Assembly: GCA_018398585.1 (NCBI GenBank)
Contig: JAGTTD010000015.1
Span: 31,081,478 to 31,145,477, forward strand
Length of the DNA: 64,000 nt
Direction: 5' to 3'
DNA from: Simmondsia chinensis
Lineage: Eukaryota; Streptophyta; Magnoliopsida; Caryophyllales; Simmondsiaceae
Shown here: positions 55,701-64,000 of the stretch, one piece after another
Layout: each line of letters opens with the position of its first letter
Position numbering within the stretch: position 1 is the first letter of the stretch
Notes under the pieces: generated by a model
Told to the model about the DNA's origin: nothing
What the model saw: the letters and a program-made list of their open reading frames with translations, nothing else
Database searches by the model: none
Program-made: the position numbers and the translations under genes

Positions 55701-58700
55701 GGCATCGATTCTTGGGAGCTTGGAGGACTTTGGAGTGTTAAAGCGCTCTGCTCGAACTTTATCAAGAGAAGAATCAGACTCGTGTGAGGATCAAAGCGAT
55801 GTCCCTGCAGTTGTTGAGTTTGGAGCAGGGCGGGGTTACTTGACGCAGATGCTATCAGATTGTTACGGGATTAAGGTGGTCTTCTTAGTTGAGCGGAAGT
55901 CATACAAGTTGAAGGTATGTGATGTAGCATAGTTCTATAGTTTAGTATTTATCTTATCTTTGAGAATTTATCACTTATCTTATCTTATCTTTGGGAATTT
56001 CTTACTTACGTACTATGAGTTTCGGTCTTTTATTAACTAAATATCCTAATGTTTCCATATATACAATGAGGTTCCATGAGTTTTAGAAATTCTATCTCTC
56101 AAGTTCCCGGGAGTTTAAAAGTTTTATCAATCAGGTACTTTTTACTGAAATTTATGAATTTTCATTAGAAATATAGATGTAAATTATGATTATGGTAATA
56201 TATAGGTATCCTCCTTTGGATTCTAATAATTTCCCGGAAATTGTTGATATGGCACGTGATACATATGAAGCTTCCACCATTGACATGCGCATAACAGTAT
56301 CGTAATCATGTACCTCAATGGACATTTTTTTGGTGAAAATTCCCCAGATTTTGACAAAATTTCATCGGGTGATATAATTTTGAAACTTCAAGTTACGTCA
56401 TTGTGGATATTAAAATGTTAGATCTAAGTGACAAATACTCAAATCTCAGATACATGAGTGATAAATTCCCCTTATTTTTTAGGGAACTAGTTTCATATTT
56501 GAGTTGTTATTTATCTTATCTCATCCAACATTATCTCAGATGAGTTTTTCCTACAAATATAGCTTTTGTAATTTATTACTTTTTAGCTTTGGAAAAATAT
56601 TTTTGAGCTTTTTTTTGGTGTGTAGCAAATTATGCTACATTATGCCAAGTTTGATATGGATTTATCTTATCCACATCTCAGAAACGCTAGTGAAATATTG
56701 ACCATGGTGGTAGATCTTGATTAGTAGCACCTAGCAATGTCACCATAAGCCCGATTTGTTAGCACTGAGATTTTCATGTCGTCTAGGCTGACCGGAGCTT
56801 GCGACAGAAAGAAAGCTTGGTCTTGGAGCGATTAAGAATCGATAGTAAGTCTTCTTGGACCCTCAATGTTCCCTTTTTTTGTCTCCCGGCCCCCCAAAGC
56901 ATGATAATATCCAAGTTGCTAAGCTTTAAAATGAAGCATGCCAAACATGTTGGCTTCCTGTGTAGAGTGTGGTTTTATATACTGTAATAAGTCATGATTA
57001 CACTGGAAAATTTCGAGCTTAATTTTGGCCCAAGTCTGACTGAGGGTGTTTCGAGGTGCTATGGTTTTGTGTGGCATAAATGTGGCCATTGCAAAATAGT
57101 AATTGCTCGAGTTGGGTGAAATTACGGTTTTGTTTAGAACTAGAAATTAATTTTCATTTTCTATTTGCACTTTTCTTTTTCCATTATTTAGTTGGAAAAC
57201 ATGTTTAGGAGTAGAAAATCGTCATCAATTTTCCAATGTAGGAAACTGAAAAATAAGTTTAAGTTGATCCAAGTTTTCTAATTTTCTAAAAGTTTAAAAT
57301 TACAGGGTTTAAGTAGTACCTCTAAATCCAAGAACTCTATAATGTTATTTGAACAACTTTTCTGATTTTTCAGTTTTCTCGAAATATTTTCCAAGAAAAT
57401 TAGAAAATTCTCTGTTGCCAAACATCTCCTATAATACTCCATACTGGATCTCTTTGTTCCTTTCTTCTTTGTGTATTCTTCCAGTTCATCGACATCCTGA
57501 ATTCATTTACCAGCTCAAACTTATCTTGGTTATGATGATTCAAACTGCAGATTTTGAGTTGGGTGTTATTATTCCACTCATGGGTCATCTTATGTTAGCT
57601 CTAATGGGTCATCTTATGTTACCTCTAATGCTGCATCATATGATTGTTCCCGAGTTACTATTAACATTGTGCATCTGAGCTTGCGTTTCTTTATGTTATC
57701 TAACGGTCTGCGACTTTCACCCTTTGACGCAGTCGAGGACCTGAATCTTAACGCTGTCGAGTCATTGAGGGGAATTCCTTACTTAGCTATCGGAAAACAT
57801 CTGTGTGGACCTGCGACAGGTGATTAATAACATCGATTTGATTTTGTTCAATATGCAAAGTCCCCTAGTATATTTGTAGTGTGATTACATGACAGTTCTT
57901 GTTAACCTAATTTGCCTTCAGTTTTGGTGTTTTTCCGATGCCTTTAGCTTACGTTATATTTGGAGCTGGCAAAAGTGTCATGTCAAGTTGTGTTTGTGTT
58001 CATCCAATACAAGAGGTCTTAGAAAAGGAGTCAACCAGAACTTAAACCATTTATTAAACGGGTTAGGAACTCTCGACCCTTACCTAACTCAATTAATAAA
58101 TGGGTTAATTATATGGATGACTTTTTTTTCATTACATATTACCAAAGAGGGCACCAACACGTCGTCACCGGATCCCATTAGAACTCCGAAGTTAAGCGTG
58201 CTTGGGCGAGAGTAGTACCAGGATGGGTGACCTCCTGGGAAGTCCTCACCCTTAGGTTGGGGGCACTGGGAAACAGCCTCTCTTCAGGTTAACACCCTGA
58301 AGGGGGAAGGCTGCGTACATCCGCCCCCCGCCAGACCCTGCGTAGGCGGGAGCCCTTGAAACACTGGGTATGTTCCTTTCTTTTAGACTGCGGTTAATAA
58401 TAGTAATAAGTATAAGATTATTTATAATGTTTAAATAAATTATGAAATTAATTTGACTAAATACAGTTTAAATTGTCTTATGTGATACAGGCTATCCAAA
58501 AGTATATAAAATAACAACAATATACTTCTTAAATATCTAACATAATTATATAAACCCCTATTGAAGATAGGTTGACCCAACCAAAACCCAAATTTAGCCC
58601 AATTACTTAAATGAGTTAAAAAACATGGCAACCCAAATTCAATCTAGTTCCAAAATTATGATCTAGACCCACTTATCTTTGTATTGTGTACATGTCGTGT

Positions 58701-60669
58701 TATCCTGTCATGTTAAATTTTTCCCGATTTATTGTTATCGAGTTGAAGTTTGTGGGAGTTGGGTTTAACTGTATATACGGAATATTTCTGCAGATTTGAC
58801 ACTACGATGTTGTCTCCCGGAGCAGAACGAGGAAGATGATGGCGCAGGGCGAAGCGTAACTGAGCACCTTAGAGGCTTAGCTCTGGCAACCTGTTGCCAT
58901 CATCTTTGCCAATGGAAACACTATATAAGTATATATCTATTTTGCTTCTTTTTTATTCAATTTTTTGGCTAAATCCGTTACTGCTTTGTATAAATTTCCC
59001 TCCATTTTTCTGCTTCGCCCGCATTGTTAATGATATTTGGATTCTCGTTAGTAAATACAGTACATCAATTAAACATGATTTAATATGATTGAAAATAAAA
59101 TTTGTTGACTTGTAAAAAAGTGTTCGCAGATGCATTCATTTCTAAGAGAACTCATTATTTTAAAAAGCGAACGAAGTGGGGAGAGATATAATTCTATCTA
59201 TGCAACTTTTGCTTGATGGTGTTAACCACAATATCTATAGCAGGAAGCATAACATATAGTAAAGAATAGAGTTATCAATAAGATGTGAAGTTGAAGTGAC
59301 AAATTCAATAAAATATAGAATATGACTACTTAATTTAGGTGTAAGTATGATTATTTCAATTAGTGATTTGTTTTTAAAACTAAAAATATGGTATGTGTTA
59401 TACAATATGTATTATGTAGACAACATGAAGAAAACGTCTGTTTTATCGTATTATAATGCTCTTTTCTATGTTCAATACGCATACTATACGTGTTTTTGAC
59501 TAACAGAGCTTTGGTGCAGATAAAAAATATCTAATAAACTTGGGAATCAACAAAGAAGATTTCCATGCGATAACATGGTTCACCAGTTGGGCTGTGGATG
59601 CTGACCATGGTTCGGTTGTCTGCGACGTTACTGATACCGAGTCTTTACTACATACCATGTAATCAACTCCCCTTGTTTAATACTTTCTCTCTCTCTCTCT
59701 TCTCTAGTGTAATAGCACGCATTCGCTACACTGAGTCTTTACTACATACCATGTAATCAACTCCCCTTGTTTAATACTCTCTCTCTCTCTTCTCTAGTGT
59801 AATAGCACACATTCGCGTCAGAAACAGTCTCTTTTAATGTACAGATTAGGAGGGGATAAAATGAATCGCAAACTCAATATACATGCATGGATGTATGCCT
59901 AGGGTGTAAACAAGCAGAGTAGTACATCTCCTTGTTCGAACTCAAGCTCGATAAACTTTATTGTGCTCAAGTTCGAGCTGAGCTCTTATCAAGCTTCCAT
60001 ACATTTGTACTAACGCAGTTCGATAAGATATTAGTATGTTCGATACTCGATAAGTTAGCGTAATGATTTGAGCTCGTTATGAAGTCTAGCCGAACCAGCT
60101 ATCGACTACTAAATTGACCGAGCCATTCGAATTAATATAAAGCCACTATCGAAATATATTTAAGCTAGTATCAATTATTAACGAGTCATTGATTAGTTGT
60201 TATTGAGTGCTTGGCGAGCTTTTATAGCACTCTTATCAAACTGTTCGTGAAAGTCAAAAATGAACATGAACGAGCCATAATCGGTTTCAAACTTTAGCAT
60301 TTCCTTGGACATTTGGTTCGTTTACACTCCTATGGAAGAGAGCTTGCCACTATACCAAACCCCACATGTTAGGCATTGGAAACAACATGGCTGCGAAAAT
60401 TTCCTACTCAAATTCTCTTGAATTATAATTGATGATATTACAGTGATGAGAACGGGGTCGAAAGAGGAGTTGAGGATGTGTTGAAGAAAATGAAGGCGGG
60501 AGAGAGAGCGAAACTCGGGTTCATGTGCAAGGACATAATAGACATTGGAAGACTAATGTGGGTCAAGCAATATGGATTGGAGGATGCAGAGCTTGTCAAG
60601 TATGTACCTTTACATATTTCTCCTGAAAATCGTTTATTGGTTGCAAGGAAGTGTACTAATCACTTTTGA
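52719..60669 (+). CDS. TRM13: tRNA 2'-O-methyltransferase TRM13-like
   Basis: Ten exons, about 454 residues: 52719-52804, 52908-52973, 54194-54511, 55665-55914, 56787-56844, 57733-57819, 58794-58928, 59520-59658, 60444-60669. That is nine confirmed coding blocks; phase is continuous through all of them, so no tenth is required. N-terminal TRM13-type CCCH finger (Cys9, Cys20, Cys31, His34), then a U11-48K-type CHHC finger with exact C-x5-H-x9-H-x3-C spacing (Cys45, His51, His61, Cys65). The methyltransferase domain has AdoMet motif VEFGAGRGYLTQML at about 207-220, and AIGKHLCGPATDLTLRCC. ITWFTSWAVDADH and LGFMCKDIIDIGRLMWVKQY close the domain. TRM13 methylates the ribose of residue 4 in the acceptor stem of several tRNAs; the plant homologue is about 450 residues. 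Two junctions sit in tandem duplications: the exon 3 acceptor and the donor at 59659. The last intron before exon 7 holds a 5S-headed SINE. Confidence 0.93.
53180..53580. repeat. Two adjacent copies of the GACCCCAAGC/GGGACTGGCC repeat family
   Basis: 'aattgctttagttgcttggg' / 'gtcttgattagccttgggtg' (about 53345-53390) and 'aatttcttcggtttcttagg' / 'gtcctgattagcattgggtg' (about 53535-53580) are parallel copies, each preceded by 'gtttataatg(t/c)at' and 'agttatttcttcaatta' type DNA. In TRM13 intron 2. Confidence 0.65.
54146..54193 (+). repeat. 24-bp tandem duplication of the exon 3 splice acceptor
   Basis: The unit ttgttgaattacaattgaat-gtag occurs at 54146-54169 and 54170-54193, identical. Both end in TAG. 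Only the second gives an open frame (see findings). Confidence 0.9.
54605..54890 (+). repeat. Dispersed repeat with B-box-like phrase, copy
   Basis: 'aaaccattcttggaccttca', 'aaggtcacgagtttgagtcc', 'caagcccaatgggcattcgc', then a partial second start 'actatttttggaccttcac'. Same order as at 20190, 34690 and 12540. Confidence 0.55.
55190..55545. mobile_element. GGCTCG-type element in TRM13 intron 3
   Basis: gagcctaaatgagccaagct-type words throughout, from 'agtctgcttgccataaagct' to 'gttaaggcgtatatataagc'. It ends about 120 bp before exon 4. Confidence 0.55.
55993..56472. mobile_element. AT-rich TIR family, copy 3 (best ends)
   Basis: Left GGGAATTTCTTACTTACGTA (then ctatgagttt) and right 'aaatctcagatacatgag' plus TGATAAATTCCCC are inverted over about 30 bases. 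Shares 'gtttccatatatacaatgag' and 'ttttggtgaaaattcc' type phrases with the other copies. In TRM13 intron 4. Confidence 0.7.
58139..58377 (+). mobile_element. 5S rRNA-headed SINE, copy C (best 5S head)
   Basis: Starts 'accaaagagggcaccaac' exactly like copy B. The 5S core from 'ggatcccattagaactcc' to 'gtgacctcctgggaagtcct' differs from the usual plant 5S (from memory) at only about three positions. The Au-like body follows ('caccctgaagggggaagg', 'cgtaggcgggagcccttg') and it ends 'ctgggtatgttccttt'. No convincing target duplication is visible; it lies in the TRM13 intron between 57819 and 58794, sense orientation. Confidence 0.88.
59638..59817 (+). repeat. 94-bp tandem duplication spanning an exon-intron border
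   Basis: 'gagtctttactacataccat' then gtaatcaactcccc, a CT tract and 'tagtgtaatagcac(g/a)cattcgc' occur from about 59638 and again from about 59732. The first unit includes the last 21 coding bases of TRM13 exon 8 and its GT donor (59659); the second unit carries an identical donor at 59753. Confidence 0.9.
59896..60335. mobile_element. GGCTCG-type element in last TRM13 intron
   Basis: Ends 'ctagggtgtaaacaagcag' and 'ggttcgtttacactcctatg' are clearly inverted. Internal 'ttcgatactcgataagttag' recurs in 31554-32005. Confidence 0.7.
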
Positions 60670-60721
60670 CTCATGAAATTTTTGTTCTTCATACTCAGCA
60701 TGAAAGAAAAAGGTGACGAAA

Positions 60722-60934
60722 GGGCCTGTTTGGCATGGTTTTCAGTCTCGGTTTGTGGTTTTTGAGATACTTAAAACCAGGTTTTTGAAACGATTATGTT
60801 TGAATTGTGGGTTCCTTCTGTTTCCGGTGTTTTCCAATTTTAACTGAAAATAGAAAAAATCATTTTCAGAACATGTTTTTTAGTTTCTCAAAAATTAAAG
60901 CTGCAACTAGAAAATGATACTGAACAGGCTCGAA
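60722..60934. mobile_element. TTTGGTAT-type MITE
   Basis: Left 'gggcctgtttggcatggttt', right 'aatgatactgaacaggctc', inverted. Interior phrases as in 30210-30420. Lies just after the TRM13 stop, probably within or next to the 3' UTR. Confidence 0.65.
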
Positions 60935-61196
60935 GAGAATGATATTTCGGCTTTTTTTTTTTTTGGGAGGGTTGAGGTGGGTGTGAAATTTGCTATGGGA
61001 ATACGATTCTGTACAAATCAATTGTGAGGGGTGAAATTGTTCTCCACATTGAACATGAATGAGCCGCGATATAAGGAGACTATAGCTTATTTCCGACTCA
61101 AAGAAAAATATTTTCCTTAATTTTCAATTAAAAAGAACATTTTTTAGTTATGTTTGTCTTTCTATTTATAGAGGAATGTTTCATATTATAAATTGA

Positions 61197-61740
61197 GAAA
61201 TTATCATTTAGGTACCTCAAAGTTGGAGCATTTATCATTTGAGTATTCGGACAGTTCATTATATGTAATCGAGTACACTAAGTTCTAAACACTTTATTAC
61301 TTAGGTAGCTTGAAGTCTTGAAATTTTATTAATCACATATCTTTTTGTTGAAATTGAATAGATTTTTTTATTGGAAAATGATAAAATTGCACACGATTTC
61401 GACAATAAATGAGTATCTTATTAAAATTTGATGATTTTTTTGCTCAAAAATGCAAAAATGATACAATATTATGGCAATATTTATGTAATTTATCTCAATA
61501 TTCGGTGAATATTTTATTACAACTTGTTGATCTTTTTATGAAAACATCGACGTGATTCATATTATTGTAATTATCTATTATATCAACATTTTTTAAATGA
61601 AACCAGTTAAATTCTTATGAGATATAAGGTACTTATATGATAAAATATCTAAATCTTAGGGTATCTTATTAAATATATTAAAATATTACGGTATCTAAGT
61701 GATAAATATTTAAACTTTATAATACTGGAGTGACAATTTT
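61197..61740. mobile_element. AT-rich TIR family, copy 4
   Basis: Left 'aaattatcatttaggtacct', right 'aatactggagtgacaattt'. Interior 'gaaattttattaatcacata' and 'ggtatctaagtgataaatat' are shared with the family. Confidence 0.6.
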
Positions 61741-62090
61741 TCTTATAAATTTCTGTAAAATTTATGTTTGACTAAGTTAGAATGAAGGGATATGACGTTA
61801 GATTCTCGTGGAGAACATTTTTCTTCTCTATGTCTTCCACTGATAGGAAGTTAATTTTGCTTCAGTGGAAGAAACCAATTTTCTTTTCTTTTTTTATTTA
61901 TAATTATTGTTATAAAATTATGTAAAAAAATAATAAAATTGACATGTACAATATTTTTTCCATTAGAATAAATAGAGTCAATATAACTATTCTTTCAGGG
62001 AGGGCGGGGATTAAGTTTGTAATTCAATAACTAATAGGTGCAAATTTTTTAACTAGAACGACATATATACTTAATAACAACTTAGGGCTC

Positions 62091-62408
62091 GTTTGGTACG
62101 TAAGAAGTAGATGTAGAAAGTAAAATTTTATGGAAAGTACGGATTTAAGCTATTGTTTGGTTTGTAAGAAGTAGTCCGAAAGCACGAAGTTCCAATTCTT
62201 TCAAAACGTAGAAAATAACTTACCTAACATCCCCTAGGTAAGTTCTAATTCCTTTGTTTTTAACTAGTCTTTTGAAAGAAGTTCTAATTCTCATCTTGAC
62301 AACCAAACATATTTTACCTACTCCTTGAAAAGTTAACTTAGGAATTGAATTCCTGAAAAATATAACTTTCCGCAGGAATTCAATTCATGTGTCAACCAAA
62401 CGAGGCCT
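62091..62408. mobile_element. MITE with GGGCTCGTTTGGT ends
   Basis: Left 'gggctcgtttggtacgtaag', right 'gtcaaccaaacgaggccttg' are inverted repeats. Interior 'gaagttctaattctcatctt' and similar. About 318 bp. Confidence 0.7.
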
Positions 62409-63466
62409 TGGTTTGCAATCACATTATTACCGAATTGGAATGTTACAGATGTTATATAATGACTCACCAAGACAGCAATGGTTTGGTCCAAATGTATACA
62501 TGCTTTTAATAACAAACTTCAGGCTTTTAATACACTTATTATATGATCCTACTCTAATTAATATAAACATACCGAAATAAGAGTATCATTGGTATCAACT
62601 AGCTTAAAATCTATTACCGTTAACAATGAAGATTCTATTGTATTTTTTTTTATCCTAGAGGCACTAAGAGAGCTAATTAAGACTGAGTTTTTTCTATCGC
62701 TGTTACTTGTGGCCTAGTCTGTTTTGTAACTAAAAGGAGAGGTACAAGATTCTTTGATAGACTCTACTTCGCTCGAGCCGCTCCTCTTTCTTATTGGTTT
62801 GTTGGTGTTGTTCTTAAGAAAGCACTTTTTTCCGCAAAATAAGCACTGCCCTCCAAATCAACTATCAGGGTGGAAGCCAAAGCTTTTGTTGGGCGGAGTA
62901 TGGAGCTTGGCCCAGCCATGCATCCTCACCGGCCGTAACAGCAGCAACAAGTGTAGAACGACCTCTACAAAAAGAGATCAAGCAAGAATGACACACAAAG
63001 GGACTCAGAGATCACACACTTGATTGATTAACGAAATAAATAGAACACAGATGGTCATAAATCACCTTACAATATTCCTAATTAGAGGCCAAGAAGTTCA
63101 TAAGAAGGTATTCAAGATGCTCACCTCGAAATAAGTGTCCTCGTACATCGACAAGTCAGCAATTGGAGAAGATTCAACAGAGCTGAAATGGCGCATAAAG
63201 AAGGATGGAAAAATGAATGTCGAGCAGAACCACAAGCAACATAAGACAAAGGTCGCATTGCATATTTTCGTAATGTGAAGCCAACCAAGAAAGTGATGCA
63301 AACACTACCTCGTATCGCCAGGAACAGAAGGCACCGCGACATATAATGTTTATCGGGATTCTTCAATGTTGGCGCACTTGTGCGTAACCAAGTTATTCAT
63401 CAACGGAGACGCAGCTGCATCAAGCATGTTAAGCCCTTCAGATAAATGTCTGTGTGAAAAAGACGG
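62409..63466. other. No recognisable gene
   Basis: I see no protein family here. On the minus strand, 63449-63309 and 63182-63125 are bounded by good splice consensus (CACAG|, |GTAGTG; TTTCAG|, |GTGAGC), but every frame of the first block contains a stop, so they are at best decayed exons of a gene or repeat. Confidence 0.5.
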
Positions 63467-64000
63467 AAAATTTATCACGAAAGTTTGATCATATATCATC
63501 TAGATATCCTAATGTTTCAAGATAACCAATAAGATATCCTGATGTTTAAGAATTTTATCACTCGGATACCTTAAAGTTTAAGAATTTTATCTCTCAGGTA
63601 CCTTAAAGTTTAAGAATTTTATCTCTCCGGTACCTTAAAGTTTAAAAATTTTATCAATAAAGCACCTTTTGTTTGAAAATACCGATGCGGAACATGATTC
63701 TAGGTATCCTCCACCATAATATGATGATTTTTTGCCGGAATATGTTAATATGACACATAATTTATGCAAGCATATAAGTATCTTCGAAAAGAATCTGGTG
63801 ATTTTCTTCTTGTAATTTGTTGAATTTTTCTCAAAAACATTATCTCAACACATATATACTATCATAATGATATACCACCCCAACATTTTTTTGATGAAAA
63901 TTGTTTTGATTCTGACAATTTGCCATATTCGGACATATGATACCTAATTCATAAAATTTTCAAATCTCAAGATACCTTATGTTATTCATGAAATGTCAGG
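63467..64000. mobile_element. AT-rich TIR family, copy 5 (cut by window edge)
   Basis: 'gaaaatttatcacgaaagtt' at the left. Includes a short internal repetition of 'accttaaagtttaagaattt' (63569-63650), then 'tgccggaatatgttaatatg' as in the other copies. Continues past 64000. Confidence 0.6.

Noticed and set aside
58145..58255. A functional 5S rRNA gene
   Set aside because: The 5S 5' and 3' ends are replaced, it is a single dispersed copy fused to a SINE body, and a homologous fusion exists at 38.5 kb with target duplications.
62754..63023. 89-codon plus-strand frame
   Set aside because: No recognisable domain or neighbouring retroelement sequence to support it.
63125..63449. Two-exon minus-strand gene fragment
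   Set aside because: Splice borders look good, but all frames of the first block contain stops and no family is recognised; kept only as a note in the region entry.
1..64000. Biosynthetic gene cluster or defence system
   Set aside because: The five genes belong to unrelated pathways and are spaced and oriented independently.

Overview
This is a stretch of plant nuclear genome. The genes have many short exons with GT-AG introns, the intergenic DNA is AT-rich, and the window is full of small non-autonomous transposable elements. The gene families and gene structures fit a eudicot; I cannot name the species. There are no bacterial-type genes, no CRISPR arrays, and no tRNA or rRNA genes that look functional.

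Five protein-coding genes could be assembled exon by exon, with reading phase preserved across every junction. (1) Minus strand, 4024-14937: a 15-exon, about 891-residue ER-lumen HSP70 of the Grp170/HYOU1 type (Arabidopsis HSP70-17 class), with a signal peptide and a C-terminal HDEL. (2) Plus strand, 20026-24614: a 4-exon, about 358-residue PP2C-family protein phosphatase. (3) Minus strand, 26311-35280: a 7-exon, about 221-residue SRPBCC (polyketide cyclase/lipid-transport fold) protein with a plastid-type N-terminus. (4) Plus strand, 42585-51367: a 12-coding-exon, about 557-residue 3-beta-hydroxysteroid dehydrogenase/decarboxylase fused to a C-terminal reticulon-like membrane domain, acting in sterol C-4 demethylation. 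(5) Plus strand, 52719-60669: a 10-exon, about 454-residue TRM13-type tRNA 2'-O-methyltransferase with CCCH and CHHC zinc fingers. They are unrelated housekeeping or stress functions, as expected in a plant genome, and do not form a pathway cluster.

Between and inside the genes lies a dense layer of mobile DNA. 1-4023 is gene-free. 15.3-19.7 kb holds a broken LTR retrotransposon (tRNA-Met-type primer site plus a frameshifted gag) flanked by two copies of a ~0.5 kb repeat, followed by a 5S-derived SINE. 35.3-40.8 kb holds three TIR elements and a second 5S-derived SINE. 60.7-64 kb is repeat-derived. Repeat families recognised by recurrence inside the window include Au/TS-like SINEs, a tRNA-headed SINE, LINE 3' tails, three hAT-like element types, GTTTGTTT/TTTGGTAT-type MITEs, and an AT-rich ~0.5 kb family with 30-bp inverted ends that I cannot name.

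The most notable observation is a three-copy family (18.6, 38.5 and 58.1 kb) in which a near-intact 5S rRNA promoter region is joined at the same point to an Au-like SINE body. Two copies have clear 16-18 bp target-site duplications, so this is a mobile 5S-headed plant SINE. Other points of interest are UPR-type promoter elements in front of the ER chaperone, a minimal uORF two bases upstream of the PP2C start, and two small tandem duplications that copied a splice acceptor and a splice donor of the TRM13 gene.
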